Of a stretch of 64,000 nt of DNA, positions 1 to 10,933 are shown one piece after another. The stretch comes from Cymbidium sinense (taxonomy: Eukaryota; Streptophyta; Magnoliopsida; Asparagales; Orchidaceae): assembly GCA_021442155.1 (NCBI GenBank), contig CM038221.1, positions 152,759,601-152,823,600 of the forward strand, given 5' to 3'. The translations under genes were made by a program, and so were the position numbers. The notes under the pieces were generated by a model, which had not been told where the DNA came from, searched no databases, and worked only from the letters and a program-made list of their open reading frames with translations. How positions within the stretch are numbered: the first letter of the stretch is position 1; each line of letters begins with the position of its first letter.

Positions 1-780
1 AGAGGAGTGATCCAACAAGCTTTGTTTATGCCTGTTGATGGTTGTGATGAGGATTTCCACTTTATTCTTAGTGTTGAGAGAATGCCTTAAAATGCTATCC
101 CTGACTGGTAGTATGGTTAGATAATTGAACTCAATCATACTGGTTTTGATAAGAGGCTTGTTATATTACCATAATTCTGTTCTTTTGAATTCCTACATTT
201 TATATTTTTCTTATGAAATCATATTTGATTGAACGTACATAATTATTTCTTTTTTTTAGTAATATTTAAAATTTGTGTGGCTAAAATTTTGATTACTATT
301 ACCTTTGCTAATTAATTCTTGAGCCACGGTATTATGAGCATCACCTTTGTTTTCTAGGTTCATCCCTTCTATATTCCCTTATCTCAGATTTGGAAGCAGG
401 ACAATGCCTCTTGTCACTCACTACTGTCCCCCAAAAACACACTAATTCTTCTCTCTTCATATAAAATATTGGTAATTTTTTGACGATCACTTTCTAGTCT
501 GAAGCATTTTCAATTGTTATTCGACTAATGCTTGGATTTGTTGTTATTGCTTTACTATTCTGCCTTTTAAGCAAATACTTTTCAAAGTTTTTATGCTGAA
601 TGTGAGTTTTTTATGAACTCTGTGTTTTCTTTACTCGTGAGTTTTATTTTAATGTATGAAATATCGGCACTATTTCTATCTCGTCAACTCAGTCCACTTA
701 TAGGTTGACAAGATCGAAAGAGGTTCTAACTCTTTAAACAGTCTTTTTATAATGTATTTATTTTGCTTAAAGTTATCCTA
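1..780. other. AT-rich intergenic DNA, nothing recognised
   Basis: No coding frame, RNA gene or repeat boundary was recognised. The sequence may be transposon-derived, but no diagnostic motif is visible. Confidence 0.5.
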
Positions 781-812
781 TTATGGACAATGTTGCTTTC
801 TGAAGTGTAGTA

Positions 813-860
813 TACAACAGCAACAACAAGCCTTTATCCCACACTGTGGAGTAACACTTC
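813..860 (-). mobile_element. RTE-type LINE 3'-end fragment
   Basis: On the minus strand the sequence ends with the GGGATAAAGGCTTGTTGTTG-type terminus followed by CAACAG/TTG repeats, the usual 3' end of plant RTE LINEs. Only the last 40-50 bp are recognisable. Confidence 0.5.
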
Positions 861-990
861 CTCTTTCTTTGCCCTCGACTAGGAAAGCATGTCTCCACTT
901 GGAATGAGAATTGATGAGTCTTCTATCATGTGCATTATAATTTGGGCTGCTAGCGAATTCTAGTTTCATCCTAGAAATTTTCTTAAAAAT

Positions 991-1545
991 AACAACAACA
1001 ATAACAAGCCCTTATCCCATTAGACTGGGTTGGCTATATGAATTCTTTTTCTCCATTGTGTCCTATTAAGTGTCATATTCTCATTTAATAATAAATCAAT
1101 GTTATTTTTTATACTTCCTAACCAAATATTTTTTGGCCTAATATTATCTTTTTTAATATAGGTCGAATCTAATACATTTACTCTCCTAACTTGGTCATCA
1201 GACGAATGACATCTTATGTGGCCAAATCATATAAGGCGAGTCTCTCTAATCCAATCTACCACTGGAGCTATTCTAACCTTATCACATATATATTAGTTTC
1301 TCATTTTGTCTCTAAGTGTAAATCCACTCATCCACCTGAGCATATTTACAACACTTAATTTTATGCTCCTCTTTTACCGGCCAATATTATGCACCATAAA
1401 GCATTATAGGTCTCACTACCATCTCATATAATTTCCCCTCGAGTCTTTGTGGTACTTTTCTATCACATAACAGCCCCGATGCATTTCTACACTTCAACCA
1501 TTCAACTTGAATTTTACTAAAAACATCGACATGGATATTTTGATT
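991..1545 (-). mobile_element. 5'-truncated RTE LINE (ORF2 C-terminal part and 3' end)
   Basis: Minus-strand translation with stops and frameshifts gives an IQVEWLKCRNASGLLCDRKV-like peptide, then RLEGKLYEMVVRPIMLYGA and a degraded tail. This is the region downstream of the reverse transcriptase in plant RTE elements. The 3' terminus at 991-1020 is the TTGTTGTTGTTATT-type repeat expected for the clade. It is homologous to the longer LINE at 14.9-17.4 kb. The element is dead and 5'-truncated, as is usual for target-primed insertion. Confidence 0.8.
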
Positions 1546-1754
1546 AGGATTAGCATTATTATCTCAATGAAATCATCATTAGTCTTAATTTGAATAAGTT
1601 ACTTGGATCTTGGGCCACTCTAATGTTATTCTAGGGTTAACTCTTTGGCAGTTGAGCCTTGGCTCATCTAATTGAGACAACAAGAGCTCAAGGATAGTAC
1701 AAAAAGATCCTAGTGGCACTAAAAGGGTTACACAAAGAAGATAAGGTTAATTTT

Positions 1755-2042
1755 GGGGCTGTTTGGGATCTATTTTATCTTGTGTTTTTTATTTTTTATT
1801 TATTTTTATGCTATTTTTAAAAATATGTTTGTTTAGTGTGATTTTTAAGTACTTTTTATTTTGTTTTCAAGAATAAATGACATTATTTTAAAAACACTTA
1901 AAATAATTTATAGTTGTTTTTAATTTTTTTTTAAAATTATAATTACCACTAAATATACTTTATTTTAAAGTAAAATATAATCAAAATAAAATAAAAGTAT
2001 AAAACAAAAAATAAAAAAGTAAAAGTGATTCTAAACAGCCCC
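1755..2042. mobile_element. Tourist-like MITE
   Basis: 288 bp bounded by inverted GGGGCTGTTTGGGATC and GATTCTAAACAGCCCC. The interior is AT-rich and non-coding. The flanks are TTT and TTA, an imperfect 3-bp target duplication. It belongs with the elements at 7034 and 7870 by terminal sequence. Assignment to PIF/Harbinger is by TIR style. Confidence 0.65.
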
Positions 2043-2145
2043 TTAGTAAAAAATATAATGACTTCCAAATTTTAGCCATGAATCACTCCTAAAAATTTTA
2101 GATAAATTCTTCCCATCTAATCATCTTGCTAGACGAACCCTAAAC

Positions 2146-2640
2146 TTATTTTGCAACTGTCCTTGTCAACACTTTTTTAAGTTGGATGGGTAGTGTTACT
2201 CTTCTTGCCATAGGAGAAGACATGCTATCAATAATCTTGTCAACTTCTACTAACCAATTCTCAGCTTCAATTGATCTTCTTGTTCTAGCAAACAGAGAAG
2301 GCTTTATATCTTCAAATAATTTAAGATAGTTGTCCATTTGAACTATTTCATTTGCATTAGCTTGATTTTGTGAACTTTGATTAACTGCATCATTGCAGTC
2401 ATCATATTAGTAAAAATATTCATACTAGCACTCATATCATTTGACTGAAGGTCTATATTTTCTCTTTGAATTCTTGTAGCTTGAGGTTCACCTACTGACA
2501 GTATGATCAATGTCCATAGGCCTAGAATAATATAAAATGATGAAGTTATGACTAACATATTAGATAAACAGTTCTTTTTATTATTCATTCTAATGACATT
2601 TTTCGTATTAATTTTAATTTATTTATCACTCTGATACTAC
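2146..2640 (-). mobile_element. Ty3/gypsy gag remnant with primer-binding site
   Basis: Minus strand. At 2629-2640 GTAGTATCAGAG resembles the initiator Met-tRNA primer site (TGGTATCAGAGC). Downstream (2588 to 2146) are two short frames; the second contains SIEAENWLVEVDKIIDSM, a typical plant gypsy Gag motif, while the first is an N-terminal region without a diagnostic motif. The frame is broken by stops. The upstream LTR would lie above 2640 but its ends are not visible. The element is cut off below 2146, close to the MITE at 1755. Confidence 0.55.
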
Positions 2641-3824
2641 TCTTGTCATGAGTCGACTCAGAAGCTCAGAATATCGAAGTAGGAATGGACACTCAGATGA
2701 ATTTATAAATTATTCTCACATTGCTATAATAAAAAGAGCTAGATATACTAACATTATTAATAAACATCTCAAATTATCACTTGTATTATTTTAAAGTTAA
2801 AGCATCTTGTTCCCAAAGAATACCTTCGACTATACACATATTGTCTTCTACATCCATTTATAAATTATCAATTTAATAATGACTTAAACAATTCAATTGA
2901 TAATTATATCTCCAAATTACATTAAATCAATAATTTAGAAATATTATGCATGTATTTAAATATCATTGAACTCATATCATATCATTTTCATGAAATAATA
3001 AGAGAATGCAATGATAAAAGATTAGGATCACGAAGTGTCTATCTTTTCTTATTAGTATCATAAGAGGGTGAACTCTATTGATCAATATGTATAAATAGTC
3101 ATTTTATAATATAGTCATTTTCATACCTTTCATTATGCATATGCTAGTATCTTTAGCTTATCATTTGGGAGATCACTTAAGAATTAATTTTAAAATGATT
3201 ATTATATCAATATATGTAGTTATGGCTTAAAAAAATAATTTTGTAATAGGAGTTGGTATCCAACAAAAATGTTCATAATGCACCTACATAATCATTAAAA
3301 TATTTGTAATATCAATTGAATATTCACATATGAATTATACACAAGAGTCAATGCATTTTAATTTAGAAAAAAATAATAATTATTATAAAATGAAAATACT
3401 AATTACCCATATTTATTAAAGCTCATTTGTTCTTCCCTTTAAAAGAAAATTTTCTTCGTCGTGAAAAATTATAATTGCATGCAAATATCATTATTATTTT
3501 GATTATTATTAATAATATTTTTCTTATATGATTATTTCTTGTATTAATAATTATTTATATTAATATTATCGTCATTATAATCATTATTTATAACTAGCGT
3601 AATAATAATATTATTATTTTTATTATTTTATACCATTATATGATTATTCTTATTGCCATTAATTTAATATTTATCTTAATGTTATTAATTATGTTATTGT
3701 TATTATATTACTATAATATTATATCACTATATTATTATGAATAATAGTCTCAATATTATTATTGTATTATCCCTATTATGTTTTCGTTGATATGAATTAC
3801 GGGTATTTACAAATAGCGCATAAT
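2641..3824. other. AT-rich stretch, possibly decayed LTR sequence
   Basis: No gene is seen. Position suggests part may be the 5' LTR of the gypsy remnant at 2.1-2.6 kb, but no partner LTR is present for comparison. The 3480-3780 part is extremely AT-rich with many ATTATT runs. Confidence 0.35.
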
Positions 3825-3825
3825 T

Positions 3826-3827
<2 letters not shown>

Positions 3828-3885
<58 letters not shown>
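3828..3885. repeat. (TA)n microsatellite
   Basis: About 29 uninterrupted TA dinucleotides. The overlapping 70-aa frame of Ile-Tyr repeats is an artefact. Confidence 0.95.
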
Positions 3886-3889
<4 letters not shown>

Positions 3890-4205
3890 TTATATAAATG
3901 CTACTCAAATCTTTAATAATGTAAAATTGACTTTTTCATGTATAGAAATATACTATATTTATAATATATTATGATTATTTTTAAGATAGTATTGTTTATT
4001 ATTATATAATTTATTATATGATTATTATCATTATTTATCACTTACTATTCATTATTGTATCTTGATTAGTATTTGCATTAGTGACTGTTGTTTATAATAA
4101 TAATTATTATTATTATCACATTATTATTAAATTATTATACTATTGATTAATAATAATATTATTATTATCATTTCATTTATTTACTTTATATATATATATA
4201 TTCTC

Positions 4206-4400
4206 TATTCATCCCTCCCTCTCCCATGCCCTAGCTCGAGCCGAGGAGTGCTCGACCTCATGCGGCGGCCGCTTCAGCTTCCTCAACTCGGGTATGCGCT
4301 CTCCCGTCTCTCTCTCTCTCTCTCGGTTCGCTCGCTCTTCTCCCTACCTCTCGGGTTCTTTCTTCTCCAATATCGCCTTTGTTATATATCGCAAGTAAGG
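4206..4400 (+). other. GC-rich island, possible 5' exon of an unknown gene
   Basis: An abrupt GC-rich, CT-rich stretch inside extremely AT-rich DNA. It contains CCCTCTCCCATGCCC, an ATG at about 4260 followed by MRRPLQLPQL, donor-like CTCGG|GTATGC, a (CT)n run at 4306-4324 and a second donor-like GCAA|GTAAGG at about 4395. This resembles the first exon or UTR of a plant gene. No downstream exons could be joined with confidence, so it may equally be a transposon fragment. Confidence 0.3.
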
Positions 4401-4433
4401 CTGTGGGAGGTCGGCTTGGCTTGCAACACCTGT

Positions 4434-4458
4434 CACACACACACACACACACACACAC
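4434..4458. repeat. (AC)n microsatellite
   Basis: About twelve uninterrupted AC dinucleotides just downstream of the GC-rich island. Confidence 0.9.
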
Positions 4459-4576
4459 TTTCATGAAGTTTTGATCGAACCATGTAGTTAAAAGTAAGAG
4501 ATTTATCTATATTAAACCAATAAGCAATAAAAAAGGTTAATCTTTTGTGTCGAAAAATCTCGTACTTATTTTTTTT

Positions 4577-4852
4577 AGTGTCCTAGAGTTTTACACACAA
4601 AGAAAGAGAAGATTGAGATGCCATCATTGATGTAATAATCATATCATTAGCGGAGTGGAGTGAAGGAAAATTTTATCTTAAGGGTTTTGTTGATAAATTA
4701 TTTTCTTTATCACGAGGAATCAGATGCTTCTAATGTTAGATGAAATACTTAAACGGTGATATGATTTTACTTCCCTTCACTCTAATAATATAATTATTAT
4801 GTCGTTGATGATATCGTAGTTATCTCTTGTTAGCATAAAATTTTAGGATACT
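4577..4852. mobile_element. Foldback MITE with long terminal inverted repeats
   Basis: The left end AGTGTCCTAGAGTTTTAC and the right end, read as reverse complement, AGTATCCTAAAATTTTAT stay alignable for roughly 90 bp inward (both arms carry ATCATTGATG/ATCATCAACG and ATAATCATAT/ATAATTATAT blocks). The 276-bp element is therefore nearly a hairpin with a short loop around 4690-4740. It is non-coding. No clear target duplication was found, so the superfamily is unassigned. Confidence 0.65.
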
Positions 4853-4859
4853 AGGAAAG

Positions 4860-5760
4860 GTAACTGTGAGTTTTTTGGCGAAGAAGATGTGGTTTTTAGT
4901 TCTTTGTTAGTTCACGGTTAATTATTTTTGTTTGTTGAGTTTAGGATTCTGTGGTGATGGTTGTCAGTCGTACCTACTATGCTACTATTTTTGATGTGGA
5001 TAGAGATCATAGTCATTATTGATATAGTATTTTTTCAAATCTAATGTGATTTTGAAAAGAAAAAAAAGATAGAAGTGTGTTTGTTTGTTTTTTCATTTGG
5101 TTCATTATTTGAGCTGGAGTTAACTTGTCTTATCAATTTTAGATTAGATTGTTTTGTGGAATCAATTAAACACATTTCAATAAATATCTAATTTTGTTTT
5201 ACTTTATTTTTTGAGTTGAATTTTAGTTCACTGAGATTTTACTATCTAGGGTTTATGATGAGAAGTTGTGCATATTTTTATAGCATGTTCATCTTATAGT
5301 TTTTGTTTGTGTTTAATATGCTGAAATTATTCAAAGGAGACATCAACTCATTTCTTTTATGTTTTGTTGATTAATTTTTTTTCATCAAAAGGAACCGGAT
5401 GTCTCTAATGTGAGTTCTGTCATTTTTTTCTTAAAATTAATCGAATTTTTGAAATAAAATTTTGATTTAGACCAAAACGGATCTAAAATGAGATTTAAGA
5501 TTTGGTAGTATTTAACTTATTCATTTATATCATTTGACAAAATTTGAACTAAATTCTATATAAATACTGTTCAAATTTGATTATCAAATGGCCATTATGT
5601 GTAGAAGGCATACTTAGGTTGCCTTAGTTTATTTGTTTGTGTGAAAGAACAACACGTAATTTAACAGAGATAGGTTTATGATTTTGCCCTATTATGTAAT
5701 TTATGTAATAATGAGGTGAAATGTTTACTGGCTTTCCTTATTGAGATTGAGTTGGGTTCA
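4860..5760. other. Non-coding stretch, nothing recognised
   Basis: No exon-like frame with matching splice sites and no element boundaries were seen. Confidence 0.4.
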
Positions 5761-5765
5761 TAAAA

Positions 5766-5856
5766 AGTGGTGGATGTAAGCCACTTTTGAATGCCTTTCT
5801 CAAACATCAGTTGTTGATGGTGTTTGCCACGCAGCAAGGACATCATCCAGGCAAGT
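5766..5856 (+). repeat. ~100-bp exon-like repeat, copy 1
   Basis: A segment beginning near GTGGATGTAAGCCACTTTTG and ending CATCATCCAGGCAAG. Diverged relatives lie at about 9800-9915, 13263-13385 and 14228-14356, so the same piece recurs at each edge of the duplicated region. The copy here and the one at 14228 have a partly open frame (CKPLLNAF / CQPPLKAF). This could be a decayed exon; the protein is not recognised. Confidence 0.45.
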
Positions 5857-6047
5857 TGTTATTATTATCGTTAACAATTTGCGTCATTTGATGCTCACAA
5901 AATCATCATGCTTTTTGAGCATTTTTCAGCTTTACGATTATGGCTTGTTTGTTGTGGCATAATTAAATATTCTGCTAATCTAATCTGTTTGAAAAAGGTT
6001 TTCCATCCTTAGGAATATTTTGTTAGCTTTGAAGTTAATTTTATTTA

Positions 6048-6083
<36 letters not shown>

Positions 6084-6117
6084 AATATATATATATATCC
6101 AAATGGAAATGATATTG

Positions 6118-6500
6118 TGGCTCTTAGTGCGAAATGCACCTGGCACTGGGCATGGATATGCTGATAGCTGGAAGGCTCCACTCCAAACACCTACAAGAAT
6201 CCTCTTGAGGGGTGGACGTGTCGGGGTTGTCATAGTAACTTAGTGTGTGGCACACTTTATGGAAGCCACCGCATTGATGAATTCCTCTAGACATTGTCTA
6301 ATATTGGGAGTCTTTGGTTCTAAGCCTTTGTGACTTATGATGATCCAATAGAACCGATAGAAGAGGTACATTAGGCCTATCGGTTAATCAATAGTCTTAT
6401 ACTTCCCGCCGGAAATTTGGTGGGATAGTTGTTTGACAAGACCGAATTCTTTGAAGCCATCTTAGCCTCATACTAATCATTCCAAATCCAGGAAGAATTT
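6118..6500. other. Copy-A-specific ~385-bp segment
   Basis: This is present only in copy A of the duplication, lying between GATATTGTG and TTTCATAAATTTG, which are adjacent in copy B. It is less AT-rich than its surroundings (for example GGGGTGGACGTGTCGGGGTT). It could be an insertion in A or a deletion from B. It is not recognised. Confidence 0.5.
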
Positions 6501-7033
6501 CATAAATTTGTCGGTTGCTCATTCAATGTCTATATACACTTTTTTTTCTTTTTTAGAGTTCGATAGGGCCACATGAAAAGAAATGATGCGGTGTCAACCA
6601 CCTTTTAAAGGCCTTCCTACATATGAATTGTTCTTTTTTATTGTCATTAGTTTTAGAAACCTTGACAAAATCTTTCTGCCAATTTGCTATATCACGCAAC
6701 TAATTGTTCTATTTATGGTAATGTGAAGGGTATTATGTAGCAGTTTCACTTTTGATAGTGCTTTTTCACTTTTGACCAAATTCAAAATAATTTCTCTATC
6801 TTTTGTGTCATTTATGCATTTTTGTGCCATTGAAGTATCATGGATAGAAAAAGTACAAAATATGGCATAGTTATGTTACACAAGAATGCAGCCGAATTTT
6901 TAAAGTACAATATATCATACAATTGTAATCATTTCATTTGTAACTCTGCTAATGGCAACTGGTTTTACATGTTTGCTAATTTTTTTTAATTGCAAGAGGC
7001 TTGTTCCCCAAATGGTAATTTCTTAGTTACTTG

Positions 7034-7296
7034 GAGCTATTTGGTATTATTTTTATTGTGTTTTTTTGTTTTTATGTTATTTTAAAAAAATATATATTTG
7101 CTTAGTGTATTTTTATGCATTTTTATTTTGTATTTTTTAAAAGAAGTCACATTATTTTTAAAAAACAATCAAATTAACTTTTCAATGTTTTGAGTATTTT
7201 TAAAAACATTTATCATTGAAAATCATGTTTGTTTCAAATCTAAATATAGACAAAATAAAATAAAAACAAAAAACAAAAGTGATCCCAAATGGCCCC
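7034..7296. mobile_element. Tourist-like MITE (copy A)
   Basis: 263 bp with ends GAGCTATTTGG and CCAAATGGCCCC, flanked by TTG on both sides (3-bp target duplication). It is present at the same place in copy B (10611-10871), so it inserted before the segmental duplication. Confidence 0.7.
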
Positions 7297-7359
7297 TTGG
7301 TAATTTTGCTTTTTTAATTTTGTTTGGTATTTTAATATTAGTCAATTGTAAGCTTTGAG

Positions 7360-9135
7360 GCTTCATGTACCATGGTTAGAGACTTTGATCTCCTTATTCT
7401 TCAATTAACCAGTAATGGCTGCCACTAGAAAAGCCCCAGGAAACAAACTGGTCAGATTGCTCTTGAATATCTCTTAATCATTCCTCTACCGAATTTATCA
7501 TGTAAATTCTCTATCTTTGTTGTGCATTGATCTGAGTATTGTCTTATGTATTATGCTGTAACTAGAATTCACTATCATCATAATTTATGCAAGTGGTTTG
7601 ATGGTTTGAGGCTACATGTACCAAGGTTAGAGACTTTGGTTTCTCTAGTCTTGAATTAGCCAATATTGGCTGTAGCGAGAGAAAGTAGTGGGAAGCAAAC
7701 TGGTCGACTTGCTTTTTAATATCTCACAGCATTTCGCTTACCAATTTTCTCACATGTATCTTTTATCTTTGATATGATTGGCCTAACTATCAATTTGTTT
7801 TATATTAGCAATCTTTTTTTTACTTATCATTTAAGTAGTGTTTTTTAGGATTGAGGCTACATGTACTTAGGGGTCGTTTGGGATCTTTTTTATTTTTTAT
7901 TTTGTTTTTGTTTTATTTTATTTACATTTTGCTTAGAAATAAATATTAGTTGATTATACTTGTTGTTTTTAAAAACACTTAAAATATTAAAAGTAGTTTT
8001 GAGTGTTTTTAAAAATAATGTTATTTGTTTTTGAAACAAAAAATAAAAATATATAAAAAACACTCTATACAAACATGTTTTCAAAAATAACATAAAATAA
8101 AACAAAACAAAATCAAAATTGATCTCAAACAGCACCTAATGTTAGAGAATTTGATCTTTTAGTCTTTAGCTAACAATGACCATAGCTATAGGAATAACTA
8201 GAAAGCAAATTGGTCAGATTGCTCTTAAATATCTCTCGAGCATTTCACTTACCAAGCTTCTCACATAAATTCTCTATCGATGATATGCCATGGTAGTAAT
8301 ATTGTTTTAAATCTTATATTGTCTTGAAATTTCTTTTCTTCATCATTTATGCTTGTGATTTGAAGGTTTGAGGATTCATGTAGCAAGCTTAGAAACTTTG
8401 TTCTCTCGCCTTGAATTTGATAATGCTGGCTTAGGTGGAGAAAGAAGCGGGAAACAAATGGGTTGGCTTGCCAGATTTCTCACAAGCATTTTGCTCCAAA
8501 TTTCTCAGATAAATCTTCGTTCTTTGATATGCCTCATTTTGATTATAATATTATATTTTACATTGTATGTAAAATATTTTTTCTTTATGATTTATGTTAG
8601 TAATTTGTAGGTTTGAACATGCTACAAGTTTGGAGACTCTGATGTTTCTAGTCTTGAATTAATCAATATTAGTTGTAGTTATAGAAAGAAGTGGGAAGCA
8701 AATTGGTCGAGTTTTTCTTGTAAGCATTTTACTTAGCAAACTTGTCCGTTTAAATTCTTTATCCTTAATATGTCTTGATCTGAATGTCATCTTATATCTT
8801 AAATTGTATAAAATATTCATTACCCTCGCTATTTATATGCTAATGACTTGAAATTTTAGGCTACATGTTCCAAGGTTAGAGACTTTGGTCTCTCTAATTT
8901 TGACAACCAATACTGATTATAGCTAGAGAAACAAGCGGGAAGCAAACTGGTCGGCTTGTTCTCAATATCTCACAAGCATTCCGCTTACCAAACTTCTCAC
9001 ATAAATATTTTATTCTTGATTGGCCTTTGTCTGATTATAATCTTATATCTCATACTATATCTAAAATATTTTTTTTTCTCATCGTTTATACTCGTTGTTT
9101 TATGGTTTGAGGCTGCATGTAAAGATAATATTACT
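7360..9135 (+). repeat. ~247-bp tandem array in copy A (about 6.5 units)
   Basis: Units are anchored by GAGGCTACATGTACCAAGG / TTAGAGACTTTGG at 7381, 7632, 8146, 8391, 8632 and 8878, with a partial unit at about 9110. Spacing is 251, 247 (after removing the MITE in unit 3), 245, 241 and 246 bp. Each unit has the same blocks: ACATGTACCAAGG, CTCTAGTCTTGAATTA, GGGAAGCAAACTGGTCG, CTCACAAGCATTCCGCTTACC. Several units read LETL-x-SL-x-LN in one frame but all have stops or frameshifts. Confidence 0.85.
7870..8136. mobile_element. Tourist-like MITE inside array unit 3 (copy A)
   Basis: 267 bp with ends GGGGTCGTTTGGGATC and GATCTCAAACAGCACC, flanked by TTA/TAA. Removing it restores the 247-bp spacing of the tandem array, which proves the insertion. 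An 81-aa minus-strand frame within it is a chance ORF. Confidence 0.75.
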
Positions 9136-10610
9136 TTTTAAAGCCTGTATAATTGAATACCATAAAAATTAATGTGTTGAGCACTAGAAAAAGACAATTC
9201 TTGGAAAGAAATGATGTTATAAAAGTTATATATTATAAGAAACTGTAGTTTTATAAGTAGTTAAGAGTATATAAACGGAGTTCTCACTCATTGTAGAATT
9301 GTGATATAGATTAGTATTACATTTGCATATTTTTATTAGTATTTTTTCTGATACTGAAGAGTATTTGATTTTTGATGTGTGTTATGTCAAATGATGTAGT
9401 TTTTATTGGTAAGATCTTTTTTGAATACTTGAATTGTGAAATAATACATGAATTCTTTAGAAAATAAATTCTTAGGCCTTAGATTAGTAAAATAAAGAGT
9501 ATGTATATATTTTGTTGTGCTTGTTTGGTGATGTGACATTGATATTTATCAATCAGTATTATTGGATGTTCAAATTGATATCTATTAGTAGATGTGAGTT
9601 TTTTTTTTTGTGAATAATCTTGTTTAACTTGACATTGTTAGCTCTAGGCTTGTGGTTTTCAAGTTTGAAGTTGAAAGAGAAAGAGATGGAATAAATTGCT
9701 GTTTACATGCTTTCAATATATTTATTAGGCGTTTAGCTTACCAAACTCCCTTAATTTACGCATTCAATATGTTAACTTTTTGTTTTTAGAGTATGAGACT
9801 ACTCAAAAACGAGTGGCGAGTTTAACCAACTTTTGAATGTGTCTGTCATTTTAATTGATGTTGGCATTTTCAGTAATCTTATCACTGACATGGATGTTAT
9901 CAGGCTAGTTATAATATTGTCAACCGTTTGAGTATTTTTCAGCTTTACGATTTATTGCTTGTTTGTTGTGGCATAATTAAATATCCTGCTAATCTAATCT
10001 GTTTGAAAAAGGTTTTCCATCCTCAGGAATATTTTGTTAGCTTTGAAGTTAATTTTATTTATTTTAATATATATATATATATATATCCAAATGGAAATGA
10101 TATTGTGTCTCTTATTTTCATAAATTTGTCGATTGCTCATTCAATGTCTATATACTTTTTTTTTTAGAGCTCGATAGGGCCACATGAAAAGAAATGATGC
10201 GGTCTCAACCACCTTTTAAAGGTCCTCTTGCATGAATTGTTCTTTTTTATTGACATTAATTTTAGAAACAATGACAAAATCTTTCTGCCAATTTGCTATA
10301 TCGCACAACTAATTGTTTTAGTTTCACTTTTGATAGTGCTTTTTCACTTTTGACCAAATTCAAAATAATTTCTCTATCTTTTGTGTCATTTATACATTTT
10401 TGTGCCATTGAAGTATCATGGATAGAAAAAGTACAAAATATGGCATAGTTATGTTACACAAGAATGCGGCCGAATTTTTGAAGTACAATATATCATACAA
10501 TTGTAATCATTTCATATGTAACTCTGCTAATGGCAACTGGTTTTACATGTTTGCTAATTTTTTTAATTGCAAGAGGCTTGTTCCCCAAATGGTAATTTCT
10601 TAGTTACTTG

Positions 10611-10871
10611 GGCCTATTTGGTATTATTTTATTGTGTTTTTTGTTTTATGTTATTTAAAAAAAAAACATATTTGCTTAGTGTATTTTTAAGCATTTTTTA
10701 TTTTGTATTTTTTAAAAAAGTCACATTATTTTTAAAAAACAATCAAATTAACTTTTGAATGTTTTGAGTATTTTTAAAAACATTTATCATTGTCAATCAT
10801 GTTTGTTTCAAAAGCAAAATATAAAGAAAATAAAATAAAAACAAAAAACAAAAGTGATCCTAAATTGCCCC
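10611..10871. mobile_element. Tourist-like MITE (copy B)
   Basis: 261 bp with ends GGCCTATTTGG and TAAATTGCCCC, flanked by TTG/TTG. Orthologous within the duplication to the element at 7034-7296. Confidence 0.7.
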
Positions 10872-10933
10872 TTGGTAATTTTGTTTTTTCAATTTTGTTT
10901 GGTATTTTATTATTAGTCAATTGTAAGCTTTGA

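Larger units (their letters stand above)
5927..9930 (+). repeat. ~4-kb segmental tandem duplication, copy A
   Basis: From CAGCTTTACGATT to CAACCGTTTG this 4.0-kb segment matches copy B directly downstream at an initial offset of 4013 bp. Copy A has an extra ~385 bp (about 6118-6500) absent from B. It contains a (TA)n tract at 6055-6098, a MITE at 7034, a ~247-bp tandem array and a second MITE at 7870. No intact gene is seen. Confidence 0.85.

Noticed and set aside
3762..3974. Ile-Tyr repeat frames over TA tracts (also at 6045, 10000, 38117, 44138 and 44219)
   Set aside because: Artefacts of (TA)n microsatellites, which lack stops in some frames.
7890..8135. 81-aa minus-strand frame (and 75-aa counterpart at 11536)
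   Set aside because: They fall inside or across the Tourist-like MITE; Phe/Leu-rich reading of an AT-rich non-coding element.
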